From: Dendrobium chrysotoxum | Lineage: Eukaryota; Streptophyta; Magnoliopsida; Asparagales; Orchidaceae | Direction: 5' to 3' | Assembly: GCA_019925795.1 (NCBI GenBank) | Contig: CM034312.1 | Span: forward strand, 85,501,528-85,565,527 | Length of the DNA stretch: 64,000 bases | The notes under the pieces: model-generated | Seen by the model: the letters and a program-made list of their open reading frames with translations, nothing else | Told to the model about the DNA's origin: nothing | The model's database searches: none | Shown here: positions 1 to 14,000 of the stretch, piece by piece | Layout of the letters: each line of letters begins with the position of its first letter | How positions within the stretch are numbered: the first letter of the stretch is position 1 | Position numbers and translations under genes: made by a program

Positions 1-1359
1 TTAGATAGTTATTTCCAATCAATCAATTGTTGAATTGATAATTTTTAAATCTCCAATTGGATTTGAATTACCAGCTTTGGTTCTAAAGGAATCCAAGACC
101 AGATGGAATTTGAATATTACTGTTTTTTCGGGAAGAGCAAAACTATGGTACTAATTGATTTGCAAAAATGGATAGAAACAAAACCGCAATAATGAAGGCT
201 ACATCTATGAGAAAAGTAGGAGGAAGGAAGGAAATGCATCAATGAAAGATGCAAGATTATGGCAATACAATGATGCAGACTGCAGCTTTGGGAATAAAAG
301 GAAAAAAGCTACGATAACATTACAAGAATTGAAGAATACGTTGAGGATTTCATTTTGATATTTGTGCAAAACTTATGCAATCATAGGAGAGCTTTTAATA
401 GAAAATATAAAAAATCAAGTAATAAAAAATAACCACAAAATTAATTGCAGTAAGACATCCCATAGTTTTTCCGTGCAATAGGTTAGCACACATGGATTGC
501 GAGGTGGTAGCAAGGATATCATGGATCCATGAGGTGGCAGGGAGGAGGAGCAACTATGGATTCAGCTTGGGCGGAGATGGTGCTGTCTAGTGTGTAGATG
601 GTGTTGTAGGTCTAGCAGTAGATGGTGCTACAGGTGCCAATCGGGAGCGAAAGTCTGGGAGCAGGAGTCTAGACCAGTTGTGGGTTAGAGCAAGGGGCTG
701 TGGCCAGCTGGGAACACAGATGGAGGCGTTCTCACCAATATGCATATGGAAACAAAGAGATTGGGAATATTGAACCATTCATTTAAGGAACCTTAATATC
801 AAACAAGTACAAGTCAGTAGAAAAAGTTCAGTAAAGATCCACCAGTTTTAGCAGTATGAATCCTGCATGACAGAGAAGGAATTAAAGGGAACCAGCCAAT
901 TACATTATTTCTTTTAACTTTCTTGTTGAATTCTTTCAGCAGAACCTATTCCAGGTATGAAAAGGAAACCTAACATCATTCCAAAGTTCTTGTGCTGAGA
1001 AAGAGTTGAATCTAAAACATTGGGAGTTTCTTTCCTTCAAAATGTGCCACAAAGAAGCAAGCATTGAAAATGTTCCAAATTACTAACTGGTAATTTGGGA
1101 TTCATTTGACTATGATAAAGGAGAAAATAACTAGCAATGGATATAAAAGTTATGTGCAAGGCTCAAACGGTGCATTTCAATTATTGCCCCTCTTAATCTT
1201 TCCCTTTGTAGTGCTTAGAGATCCAACATTATCAAGGTTAAGATTTTGGAGGGCATAAATATTGCACTACTATGGGTGCAATTCAAAATTGCAAGTGCCA
1301 GCAAAAATCAACATTATCTGAATTTCACATGAACCACATAAAATTTTTTAGGTTATTTT
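1..1359. other. Intron or upstream sequence of the ABHD17-like gene, no gene seen
   Basis: AT-rich DNA without a supportable coding region. The first recognisable exon of the ABHD17-like gene starts at 2020 in mid-protein, so this stretch is most simply an intron whose 5' exons lie left of the window. A G-rich patch at about 500-730 gives short open frames that look like low-complexity chance. Confidence 0.5.
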
Positions 1360-1839
1360 TGATAGGAAACACTTGATTTCAAGTAATTCCTATCAATCTC
1401 GGGAAAATAGCGAGAAAACGCTTCCAAACTCCAATGAAAAATAGCAAAACAGTAATTTTATTGCATGAAACCAAATAACACGGAAAGGAAAGAGCAAGGT
1501 ACAATTGATCCTCTATTCGAGAGGAGGATCGTTCTTTCCTAATCTCTAGACGCCGCTAGAGCCCAAAACCTAAAACCTAAGAGATCTCAAATTTCAGCCA
1601 AATTCAAGATGCCCTAACCCTAGGGAAACAAACTATTTAATGCATACAATTTAAAAGGAAATCTCTAAACAGTCCCTACATTCAAATTTCCCTCTCAAAT
1701 CCCTCAAAAATCTTTCCCAAAAAAGCTCTCTTAGAACTGGGCGGTCGGCTCCAACATACAAGAGGTGGAAAGTCCGCCTGTTTCGCGTAAGCCGATCCAT
1801 ACGGGACCGGTCGGACCGGTCCAATGAATCGATCTAATA
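1360..1839. repeat. Solo LTR related to the Ty3 chromovirus LTRs in this window
   Basis: The segment starts TGATAGGAA, like the LTR of the 38-44 kb element. It shares with the other LTRs the block around 'gatcctc..cgagaggaggatcgt', the phrase 'tagagcc', and a C-rich tail with GGACCGGTCGGACCGG. The 5 bases before it (ATTTT, 1355-1359) recur directly after it (1840-1844), as expected of a target-site duplication. No internal region follows, so it reads as a solo LTR from LTR-LTR recombination. The last bases (CTAATA) depart from the usual CA end. Confidence 0.6.
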
Positions 1840-2019
1840 ATTTTCTATTCATTGACTGCTAGATTTGAGCGAATTTTTGTGATCCTGGTAAATTATGTGG
1901 CCAACTATTATGGAAGCAAAGCAAATTTTGAAGCTTATTTCTGATTTTAGGCTGGCATCTTCATTAATTTGTTTAATCAAAATACTTTAAGATATTCATT
2001 TTGAGATCTATCTCTGCAG

Positions 2020-2056
2020 GTATGATTATTCTGGATATGGCCAATCATCCGGAAAG
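2020..2056 (+). CDS. ABHD17-like exon, YDYSGYG segment
   Basis: One base completing a split codon, then 12 codons reading YDYSGYGQSSGK. Acceptor CTGCAG at 2014-2019, donor GT at 2057. The 88-bp intron that follows is the shortest in the gene. Confidence 0.85.
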
Positions 2057-5000
2057 GTCCACTATCATTTCAAGTAACATGTGCTGTGATTTACACTATA
2101 TTGATTTTTTTGGTGATGCTAAATTTGCAATTCTCTTATGGCAGCCAAGTGAGCAAAACACCTATGTTGATATTGAGGCAGTTTATAAATGTCTTGAAGA
2201 AAATTATGGGACCAATGCAGAAAATATTATTTTGTACGGTCAATCAGTTGGCAGTGGCCCTACTTTAGATTTGGCCACTCAATTGTCTAATATAAGAGCA
2301 GTTGTTCTGCACAGTCCCATTTTGTCAGGTCTCCGAGTAATGTACCCGGTGAAGCACTCATACTGGTTTGACATATATAAGGTGCAAATTGTATCTTGTT
2401 GATTCTATCATATAGTGGCTTGTTTTGCTTGACCACTGTTAATAGTTTCTTAAACATGCCTTTCACTGCAGAACATTGATAAAGTTCCACGTGTAACCTG
2501 TCCTGTGTTAATAATTCATGTAAGTTAGAGTTCTCTGTATCTTTATCATCTTATGCTGTGGCCTGTTTTTTTGCCAAAGTCTTGAATAGTAGTTTCTCTA
2601 TGATGTCAGTAATTTGTGTTTGGATAGTCATTTTGTTGATGATTTTATTCTTGTCATATTTCTAGCCTAGCCTGTTGTAGAAAACATGATTTCGACCATG
2701 AAATTTATTACCGTATTAGTACCTTTAAAAAGTACTTAAAAGGAGCCAATTGGTTCTTACGTCATGCTTTGTTTTTTGTAGAAGTGCTTGGCAGGTCTTG
2801 TATTTAGATGGTGATATTCGTGGTAAACATATTTTGGAAACAAATATTTTAAACTTAAAGGTTCTTTCAAGCTAGAGCTTTCTGAGCTTACTGCCTAAGG
2901 GCTTGGATTTATATGCGTTGAGCTTGCACTTTGGAATTGAAAACTGCACATCTTTCTTCCTTTGCTTTGTAAATGAAAAATGCTGATATTTTTCTTTTTC
3001 GATTGTTAGTCTGAAACATTTTATTTCCACTTCGATGTAATCAGTATTAGGGTATAGGATTTTGTCAAGAAATTTTCTGCCGAATTTAGGAAAAACAGCC
3101 CCCTTGCAAGCAGATTTTTAGGAAGAGAGAGAAATCACAAACACAACAACTATATTTGATGAAAGAAGAACAAATTCAAGCAAGATACAATGGATCTCCA
3201 ATCCGAGAGGAAGATCCGGCTCTCCCGATCTCTAGCTGGCGACTAGAGCCTAACAAACACCAAAAGATCTCAAATTTCAGCCAAATTCAAGATGCCTTAA
3301 CCCTAGGAAAGCATACTCCTTAAAGCATACAAACCAAAAGGAAATCCTTAAATAGCCCCTACTTTCAAAATTTTCCTCTAAATCTCTCCAATTTCCTTCA
3401 TAGATAGAGTTGCTTGGCCCCACGGTTTGGGCAGTAGATGCACGAAAGTAGACCCGGGCCGGTCTACTATGGACCGGTTGGACCGGCCTCATGCCCGGTC
3501 TAACAATACGTCACGCTCAAAGATTCACCTTGTCCGCAAGGTGGAATGATGGAAATTGAAGCTTCACCCTTTCATACGGATTCCAAGTGGCGTCATAGTC
3601 TGGTAGGTTCTTTCATTTTATCAGCATTTTCTTGATCCCTCCTCCTTGTTGTACCCCTTTAAGCTCTAATGGCTCCAACACCACCTCTGAATCCTCAGTC
3701 AGTGTCATGGGTAACTCGGCATTAGCTGTATGCTCCCTCAAAGCTCTCCTCAACTGTGACATATAGAACACTGGATGTATTGTAGTGGTCGGGGGTAACC
3801 TTAAGCGATAAGCCACTGCTCCTATCTTCTCTAATATCTCATAGGGGCTAAAGTACCTCGGGGCCAACTTCTCGTTCCTCGTGTTGGCCACTATCCTCTT
3901 CTGTAGGGTTGCAGTTTTAAAAACACCTTATCTCCAACTGTGAACTGGATGTCCTTCCTGTGTCTATCTGCCTGCTTCTTCATGATTTTCTATGCCCGCA
4001 ACAGGTGTCTCTTCAATTCCTCTAACACCTTATCTCTTTCCTCCAAGTACTGCTCTATTAAAGAGACTGGTGTGCTCCTCTGCCCAAAATGTATCAAGTG
4101 TGGGGGGTCTCTTTCGTACAACACTTTGAAATAGATCATTTGAGAAGCTGGGTGATATGAAGTGTTGTATCAGTACTTTGCCCACAACTGAGGTGTCTCT
4201 GAGGCAAAACATCGCAGGAAAGTCTCCAGGCTTCTGTTGACTACGTCTGTCTGCCCATCTGTCTGAGGGTGGTAAGCGGTGCTTCTCTTGAGAACTATTC
4301 CTTGCAGCTTGAACAACTCCATCTAGAACTGACTGAGAAACACTTTATCTCTATCAAATACTATTGACTCTGGGATTCCATGCAATCTAACCGCCTCTCT
4401 GATGAATGCTGCTGCTACTATAACTGTTGTGTAGGGATATCGTAAGGGAATGAAATGAGCGTACTTACTCAACTGTCAACCACCACCAAAATCACTGTAA
4501 AGCCCTCAGATCGTGGCATCCCATCTATGAAATCCATGGTAATCTTCTCCCACACTCTGTCTAGAAGAGCCAAGGGTTGAAGTAATCCCCCTGGAGCCAT
4601 AGCCATGTACTTATTTCTCGTGCATACTTCACATCTAGCCACAATCTCCTCCACATCCTTATGCATTCATTTCCAATACAATTCTGTTGTTAATCTTCTG
4701 AACGACTTCTGCACTCCCGAATGGCCTCCAACTGCACAAGCTCCATCGCCTCTCCCAAGTCACGCGACCTTATTACTCTAATAGTTGCCCATATCTTGGG
4801 CTTGAGCCCCTTCATGAAGTTTCCCTCTATCACAATCTCAGAAAGCCGATCTAGTTGGCTAGCTAAGTACTCAAACCTGTCACGGTACTCAGCCACAGAA
4901 CCTTCCTGCGTTAGGGTGAAGAACTGCTCATAGATGTCCCCTCCCCTAATGGCTTGGAAACATTCTAGTAAGCCGTCCTTGAACTCTCTCCAACTCCGAA

Positions 5001-8000
5001 TGGGCCCCCTCATGTCTCTCCACTAGTACCATGCCAATGTCTTCCTCTCCAAACACATATCAACCACTGTCAATTTCTCCTCCTCTGTCAATCCGTTGAC
5101 GACGAAGTACCTCTCTACTTGGTAGATCCACCCATGTGCGTCCTTGCCTTCAAAGATGGGCATCTTCAGTTTCCTTACCCTCGGATCACCTCCGTTTCCC
5201 CGAATCCTCTGTAGTCTTCCATTCCCCAAAAGGGTGGTGCTCCCCAAGTGTCCCATTCTTCCCTTCTGCGCTCGTATCTAGACCCTTCTTCAAAATCCCT
5301 CATCCTTTCAAAATCAGCACCCCGCCCTCATAATCCACCCCTCTTCTTGCAAAATCAGCACCCCGTCCCTCATACCCAGTACTCATCTCCTCCCTAAAAA
5401 TTGGCTCTAGCGGAGGCATCCCATCTTCTCCCTCCACAATCTCCACCTCTTGATTTTCCCCTCCCTTAAATGGATTAGGGTTTCCTCCTCTTCTTTGGTC
5501 GCCGGTGGCTTTCTTCGTTTCTGATGTCGTCGTGTTGGGTTTGGCTTTAAGCAACTTCTTCAGCATTTCTTCCACGACGGTGAACCTTCCATCCATCTTT
5601 TCATGGATGGGTGCAAATTAGTTTTCAAAATCTGAACTTTTTTCCACAAAATATGATTTCAGTTGGCCTATTCCCCCCTCTAACACTTCCACTTTACTTC
5701 CGGCCATTGGTACCCTAGATCGAGTGCTCTAATACCAATTTGTTAGCAAATACCAAGAAACTCCCTTCTGAATTTAGGAAAAACAGCCCCCTTCTAAGCT
5801 GATTTTTTGGAAGAGATAGAGAAATCACAAATACGACAACTATATTTGATGAAAGAAGAACAAACTCAAACAAGATACAATGGATCTCCAATCCGAGAGG
5901 AAGATCCGACTCTCTCAATCACTAGCCGACGACTAGAGCCTAACAAACTTCAAAAGATCTCAAATTTCAGCCGAATTCAAGATGCTCTAACCCTAAGAAA
6001 ACATACTCCTTAAAGCATACAAACCAAAAGGAAATCCATAAACAGCCTCTACTTTCAAAATTTCCCTCTAAATCTCTCCAATTTCCTTCCTAGATAGAGT
6101 TGCTTGGCCCCACGGTTTGGGCGGCTCCCTCATGTAGACCCGGGCCGGTTTACTGTAGACCAGCTGGACCGGCCTCGTGCCTGGTCTAACAGAGATAAGA
6201 AAAATAATGCAACAAACATGAAAATTTAAAGGAACAAATAGTTCATCAAAAATAACTAATGACTATGCTGTTGAAAATTGAAAACATGATCGAAATTAAT
6301 TTTGACAAATAGACTAATGACCTTTTTCTATAAATTAATTATTAAAATAATGAACATAATTGTGGTTCATGTTTTTGACAGAAAACTTAATTGTAGCAAA
6401 ACTGACTAAACATCTCACGTTCAAACTAATGATAAAGCATAAAAGAAGGATGAAGAGGAGGAAAATGAAAGAAGATAGGAAAGAATATACCAGACAAGCA
6501 AGCCTAAAACTAGTATAAGGAGATGGCCTTCCTCTGACTTCTTCTAGTACCTTATTCAAGGAACTAAATATGGAAGTACAAGGATTGCCAGCCCAATTAA
6601 AAACCTATTAGACAATCAATGAGTTTCATACATTTCTCAAATTTCACTTTTTTGTAACGACAAAAATAATTAAAATTCATTTCCATCGACCTGAGTTTGT
6701 AGCAAGAAAACAAAACGCTTGCATCAATACCTTACTGTAATGCTGCCAAAGATGGAAATGCAAGAAGGCGTTGCATATACATGCAAAAACAAAGCAGTCA
6801 AATAGGGATGTAGTGGATCACTTGGAAGAGCAGCAGGATCTGGGAAAGCTGAATAAAAGAGGACAATTCATTGAATAATGGAGCTGATAAACTAGCAACA
6901 AGTGCCTCAGAATAACCGAATATTCCACTTTCTGCTATAGTCTCGGAGTCGGAAGGGAAGCCGTTGAAGCCCTACATCAATTCTTCTTAACTTGGAAATA
7001 AATCAGCTTTGACTAATTGTTTAGACCATATTCTTCCAATAGATCCAGGCATAATTGTTGGATTCATGTGATAGGATTCCCTCGATCCACCATTAGAATT
7101 GAACTTAGATTTCATCTCTAATTATTGCTTCAAGTAAAATATAGCTTGATCATCAATGCTCTATGGAAATGACATGGTGGATGTAGGAGTGAAAAAATGG
7201 AAGAATCGAATACATTGGTTGGTGGTTCTTGATATAAAATCAAATTAGATGGATTAAAATTTGGCTAATAATAAATTTTTTTGAGATTACCAACTTATAT
7301 GCATTGATCTCAATTCTTGTATACTTTTATATGATCTATTCTTTCCACCAGTTAATTTCTTAGAGGTTCCTTGAGAAAATCATTTTGGGTCTGACTAAAC
7401 ATAATTTCATCACCTACTTTGAATTTTAAATATCATGTGCTAAAATTTGCAACATACTTGTAATTTTAATAGTTAATAGTAAAGCTATAGTGAAAATTTT
7501 CATCCAAATCATGCATATAAATGAGTAACGCAAATTAGAGATAATATATTAGGGGTATGAAATTCTTATATTCTCGCCATTAGATCTACTAACCGAAAGA
7601 GTCGAAGATATGAGAACTTATAATTTGTATTTATTAGATTCCATAAAGTTTTCTTATTAAAGCTGACAAATTATAAAAATATGTTTGAATTTAGTAAGAT
7701 CTATTTTTTATATGGACTAACAAACAATTCGAAAAGTAATTCAAATGATTTAAAGATTACTCATGATGAATTATGTATCTTTGGATTTGACTAATAGATA
7801 GAATTTTAATGTTCAAATTTTGTTGAAGGCACTCATTATTAATAAATTTATGGATAAATTGATGTAAGTTGACTTAATAAAATTCTTTTTTTTAATAATA
7901 ATTTTATAGATGAAGAAACCAAGAACAAAAATAAAATCGATATTAGTTTGGTTAGTTGACCACGACCCAATATAAGAAGATTATTTTGAAGTTTTATTAT

Positions 8001-11000
8001 TAGATTGCTCAATTTGTTTAGTTTCAAATGTTTGCATTGAAAATTTCCATCTTGCTCTATTGATGTATTCAAGTTTATTTGGGTTGATTTTTTAGATGGA
8101 ACATTAAATATTGTAGATAAAACACCGACAAAAGTTTTGTGAGCACTTTATGATTTTGTTCGAGGCTTTCTATAGGCTTAAGCTTCTATGGTTAATTATT
8201 CTTTTTTATCATAAGAGGAAACATTTTATTAATGCTAGTTTGTTGGCTATATAATATTTTGCTTTAGTAGAAACTATTTAGATTGAGAATAGGGCACCAT
8301 TTTTTAACTATAAGTGAATGTTGGAAAATGATTACCAACCCTATCAAGATCTTATTGTTTTGTTGTCTCGGGTGGCCATAAACTATGATTTACTCAATTG
8401 AGGTAGGTGAACCAATCCAATAAGTATCCTTGTCATCAACCATGGATTGGTTTGTCTAGGTGTACCTCGTAGTCCTAGGTGGAAGCTTGTCAACAAGGCT
8501 AATTTTGAGTTGACCTTGAATAATAAAGGTGATGTATAATCATTGAGATCTTTATGGTGAAGACAACAATCTAATTGGTGTCCTCTTAGGATAGTGGTTG
8601 GGTTTGAAACTTCCTAAGCTCCAAAAAGATGGGTTTTCCTTGAAGAAAAATAATGAGAAGCTCCCGATCAAAGATTTAGGATGTTAGGAAACTAATTGTG
8701 GCGTTTTTATGGATTTTGGGTCAGTGGTGGAGAAGTTATGATACATTTAACTTGGTTACACAGTAGGAAAATTGATTATCTATATTGGAACTTTGACTAT
8801 GATATATCATGGTTCTTAGGGAGTTAAGGCCTTGGAAGGTTATGAGAGATGTGTGGGGCTATTTAGGAGAGTTTTGGAGAGTTTTGATAATCTTGAGGGT
8901 TAAGTGATGCTAAGCTTGAGACAAAGTAGTGAAGATGAAAATTGTGTTGGGAAAGAGGAAAAATGGTAATAAGAAATAATTAAGGACTCATCAAAGCCCT
9001 AGAAGATTAGCCACCAAACGTCACCAATGAGTCGAACAACTGCCAAGCCTTTCTATACAAAATTTGCACAAGCAAAAAATAGTTTTTATTTAATCAATCA
9101 AAAGTACAAAGGTCCTATTTACAGGCCTTTCCAAGCCTAGACATTTTTTAAAAACTTCAGGTGCCAATAAAATACTATTATATAGATTGATGACATGTCC
9201 TAATGCTAAAAGAAAAAAATAAGAAATTAAATTAAATTAAAAGCTTCCAATTACATGCAAATTTAGATTAGTCATAAATGACAAGTAGAATGGTCTTGAA
9301 ATCAATCAATTTATGAAGATCTTTGCCTTTTTTATTTGTATGGCCCACCTACTCATCTAGGGGCCTTAAACTAAGCTTTTAAATCATTCTCCCATGATTT
9401 TAAAAGCATTATGGGACATTCATGGTTTGCATGGAGTTTTGCATGACAACTGCCCTAAATTATGATAATGGGCCTTAGTTTGTGATCTTGTCATAGGCCT
9501 TTGTCTTGATGTTGCATCAACTCTCCTCTTCTTCGAGAACTCTTCTCCTGAAGAGTTAAAGAATGCTAACGGGGAAACATATAAATGCGACTAAACAAAA
9601 ATAAATAAATAAAAATCATGTAAATAAAGAAATAATGTAATAGTAGCTTGATAACTACTTCTTTGTTCAATAAAAGAAAAAATTCTAATCAAATTAAACT
9701 TATCAAAAGGTGTTATCTAGGTCACCAAACCAAATAAATGCACATAATGAATAGAGTTGAAAAAAGAAAATTTTTCATAATGTTGAAAGAAGAAATCAAA
9801 GAGAACAAGAAAAGAAAACCATAATCCAAGTTTGAGCAAACCCATCAAAGTTATTCTAACAAGATAAATGGATCATTAAATCCATCATCAAATGCACACA
9901 AAAGTTTCTTCTTTGGTCATATCAATAAAGAAGCCAAAAAGAACAAGAAATGAACAGCATAATGCAAGTTTGGACAATTCATCAAAATTATTCCAACAAG
10001 ATGAAATGATCACCAAATCTACTATCACATGCACACAAGTGGATCTTTTCTCATACCAATATGATGAAGAATGGGAAGGGATGGAAGGGGAAAAGCCATG
10101 AATTATCCAAAGGTAGTAGCTTGGACATGGGTCTAATTATTATTTTATGGGAACCTAGCTACCAAGCTATCCCAAAGATGAGGGCCACCAAGCCACATAA
10201 AAAGCTAAACAAACACCAGGGCAAGCAACTTGAATTAACTCAATTCTTCACCATAAATATCATATACTAATATTATGTAATAGTGGGTATTTTCAGAATT
10301 CTTCGATTCTCGAAAAATCAGATCCTGTTGTAGAAATTTCTGATTTCTGTAGCGAGTGACGTGTGCCTTCAAGCTCCTTCACCTTGACTTCTTTATAGCC
10401 CTTGGCTCTAATACTGAATGATGTAGTGCTAATAGGATCTTTATAGCAAGGCAGCAATTTGATTGTATCCTTTTAGGGTGGTGATGAAATTATTCTTTGA
10501 GTAGTGGTGAATCTGGAATTCAAATTTTTGGACATATTTTGGTCTGACACTTCTAAGTTCAAAAAAGATAGATTTCTCTTGGAGAAAAATAATGAGAAAC
10601 TCTAAATCAAAGGTTTGTGATGTTAGAGAACTAATGGTGGTGTTTTTATGGATTTTGGATAAGTGGTGGAGAAGTTATGAAGCTTTTAACTTGATTTCTT
10701 ACGCTATGAAAATTGCCTCTCTATATTGGAACTTTGACTTTGATATATTAGGGTTCTTATGGAGTTGAGGCCTTAGAAGGTTATGAGAGATGTGTGGGGC
10801 TCTTTAGGAGAGTTTTGGTATATTTGGAGGTTCATGGATGCTAAGGTTGAGGATAAGTAGAGGAGAAGAAAATTGTGTCGGGAATGAAAAAGAAAAATGG
10901 TAAGGAGAGATAATTAAGGATTCACTAAAGCCCTAGAGGATTAGTCACTAAGCTTCACCTATGAGTAGAATAACCACCAATCATTTCCACACAAAATTTG

Positions 11001-14000
11001 CACAAGCAAAAAATAATTTTTATTCAATCAATTAAAAGTATAAAGCAATGTCCTCTTTATAGGTCTTTTCCAAGCCTGGACAACTTTAAAAAACTTTAAG
11101 AGCCAATAAAATGCTATTACATCGATTGATGACATGCCCTAATACTAAAAAAAAGAAAATTAAATTAAAAGCTTCCAAATACATAAAAATTCTGATTGAT
11201 CATAAATGGTTAGTAAAATGGTTCTGAAATCAATCAATTTATGAAGATTTTTGCCTTTTTAACTTGTATAACCCACCTACCAATCAAGGGGTTAAACTAA
11301 GCTTTTAAATCATTGTCCCATAATTTTAAAAGTATTATGGGACATTCATTGGTTTGCATGAAGAGTTTTGCATAATGACTAACCCTAATTTTGATGATGA
11401 GTCTTAGTTTGTGATAATGTCATTGGCCTTTGTCTTGGTGTTGCATTAAAAGGCCTTCATGCATTGTCAAGTGCGTCTTATGACTCACAACTTATAGACT
11501 TAGCTATTGAGGAACATCTATGCTTAATCTGTAATCATAATATAATGGGGCTATCACAAGTAGGCTAATCACCTCATCAAGGGACATGTGTTATGTCCTT
11601 ATCAGCTTGAGATTTTTTGGTGTGGTTGTATGGATATATTGATGTAACATTGGCTCTTTGGGAGTTTTGACCAAGTTTAACTCTGTTATCCTTGGCAAAT
11701 AGATGTTGATGATGGATGAGTATCGGGTTTGAACATGAAGGGTATCGGGTTTGAACATGAAGGGTCAATTATTGCTTAAGTTTTTTCTTTTGCATTTTTT
11801 TGTACTTATATTTTTTTGGGTGGAGTTAGATTTAGATAAAGTTCCTTTTGATAATTATTTATGTGATTTACATCCATCATCGAGAAAATAATCCTCAGTG
11901 TCTATTTCTTTGAATTCAAGAGGTCATTCTATGATATGATCACCTCAGGTCATAATTTTTTGATAATTTTTTGATAATCAAACCGTCATTGGGTATGTAG
12001 ACACCTCAAAGAATGCCTGGAATCTTTAGACTTATGTTATTTTTATCTTCCGTAACATAGGTTTGTCTTGATATTGACATGTGAATCAATGCATATTAGG
12101 GGTGTAAGTGAGTGAGCTGGCTCAAACTCGACTCAGCAATGAGCTCGCAAGTCAAGCTTATTGAGCTTTGAGCTCGAACTCAAACTCGAGCTTGTATATT
12201 AAATGGGCTCGAGTTCGAGCTTGATGAGATGTAACACCCCACAGTACCCTAAACAATACTGTAGAGTGGAACAAGAATAAACATAACATTTTCATTACTA
12301 AACATCTTATTCATTTTATTTCATTTCAGAACTATATAAAAGATCATATAAACATCATCTGATACAACAAATGAAGCATCTAATAATTCTCAAGTTTCAT
12401 CAAAGACCTAATATAGAGCCACTAAGGAAATGCAAACAAATTCAAAGTAATACAATATTAAAACTGTTTACTAACCTCAAGAGTAAACTTAAATATATAA
12501 TAAACATTAACATAAAATTTAAATACTTGCAGATTAGTCTTCTTCCACCTTTCCCTTTCTCTTTCATGTAACAACAGCCAGTAATAAACTACTGGTGAGC
12601 TATGAGGCTCAATAAGTTATACAAATTAAAAATCATTAAATTTCAATGATAAAATAAAATACAATATTGAGCTAATAATTGATTATCATTATTTGAAAAA
12701 TATCATAAAAATCATTTTAGACATCATTCTTTATGTCATTTGAGGTAGATACTGAATATTTAATCTTTTAAGAGAATTGACTATACTTTCATAATCATAT
12801 TCAATGGAGTCCAGAAAAATCTGGCATTATCGCCATTGAATTACATAGAGGTCCCTTTTGCCTCTTTAGGGGTCCCTTTTGCCCCACCTGCTATGTAGGT
12901 ATTCATTTCCTTTGGGGTCCCTTTTGCCTCATCTACAATTCAGGTTTCATATTGGGTTCCTTTTGCCCACCTGATAATGTAGATACCACAACATAAGATA
13001 GTCAATCTTTATTAAATAAATATTCAATAACTCTCACATTTGCATAATTCATAACTGTCACCATTCATATAACCGTACAAGTTTTGCAATAAAAACTTGA
13101 CATGTATTACTTAGAGAATGAAACTTCTTTCTTTAACATATTATCAAAAAGATTGAAACAACATACTTAATCACATATCAATTTCATCTTCCTACATAAA
13201 ATACATTTGTACACGAGTACTTCAATGTAATCTCATGAATATTATGCAATTATTCATAATGCATTGAATTACTCAAATCATTTAAAACGGCATGATAAAT
13301 ATACCAAAAATCAATAAATCAACTTTATATAACTTATCTTCTTGACGAGTTGACTTTTCCAATTCTTCACTTCTTATTCTTCTTCCATTATAAGTCATCT
13401 CAAAACCTCCTCTTTGCATAAGACTAGATAAATCTTTAACACCATAAATTACTATTTCTGTAAGAACTTTAATGAATTGAAGTAGTATAAAAGATGAGGG
13501 AAGATATTAGAATTCTTACCTTTCTTTCAAATCTTCTTTTCTTCTTCTTCTTCTTCTTCTTCTAATTTTTCCTCTCTTAAACTTCCTTCACTATGTCTTC
13601 AGTTTATACCCGCCTTTATATCAACTACAGTTTATCACAAACTTCCATATTAACCCCATTTGAATCTTGATTAAATTTTTTACTAATCTCTATTTACTAA
13701 TATGGTAATACCTGCATCAATTCCTTACTGAACTGTGCCAAAAATTCCTCACCGATGTGCTGAACTTCTCCACAAGAATGCCTGCTGCCGCTACCTAGAA
13801 CTTCCACCTTTTGCTTTAGCCAGTTCTGTCTCTTACTACAGGAGGGCTGCGAATTTCCTGTACAGTTTTACGGTTTCTTCTACAATCCCAGGAGCCCTTC
13901 CTGCACTTCAATTGTCCACTTTCTGTTCTCTCCTCTGTGACAGCACTAATCCACGCAATTAACTGGATAAGGTTTGGAGAGTGGGGCCCAATCTATAATC

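Larger units (their letters stand above)
3045..6191 (-). mobile_element. Internally deleted Ty3 chromovirus (gag joined to integrase)
   Basis: Right LTR 5741-6191 starts TGTTAG and ends CTAACA; left LTR ends at 3505 with CTAACA, but its outer end near 3045-3060 is eroded. Directly inside the right LTR, TTGGTATTAGAGC (minus strand, about 5725-5738) is a one-mismatch primer binding site for initiator tRNA-Met, so the element runs on the minus strand. It keeps gag and the integrase to C-terminal region, but protease, reverse transcriptase and RNase H are missing. No target duplication could be matched because the left end is damaged. Confidence 0.85.
8530..11448 (-). mobile_element. Non-autonomous LTR retrotransposon (LARD-like), TSD AAAGG
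   Basis: Direct LTRs at 8530-9519 and 10419-11448 begin TGATGTA and end GCATCA (the right copy ends GCATTA). AAAGG precedes the element (8525-8529) and follows it (11449-11453): a perfect 5-bp target duplication. Against the right LTR, TCAGTATTAGAGCC on the minus strand (about 10404-10418) resembles the initiator tRNA-Met primer site. Against the left LTR a purine run (AGAAGAGGAGAGT, minus strand) fits a polypurine tract. The internal part is 899 bp, with no gag or pol. Confidence 0.85.

Noticed and set aside
2001..2402. Continuous frame starting MRSISAGMIIL as the hydrolase product
   Set aside because: It crosses an 88-bp intron in the wrong frame; the proper exons at 2020-2056 and 2145-2381 give family sequence.
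12097..12229. GAGCTCG-rich ends as a stand-alone satellite
   Set aside because: Their mirror-image placement, TAGGGGTGTA ends and 8-bp duplication fit ends of a DNA transposon better.
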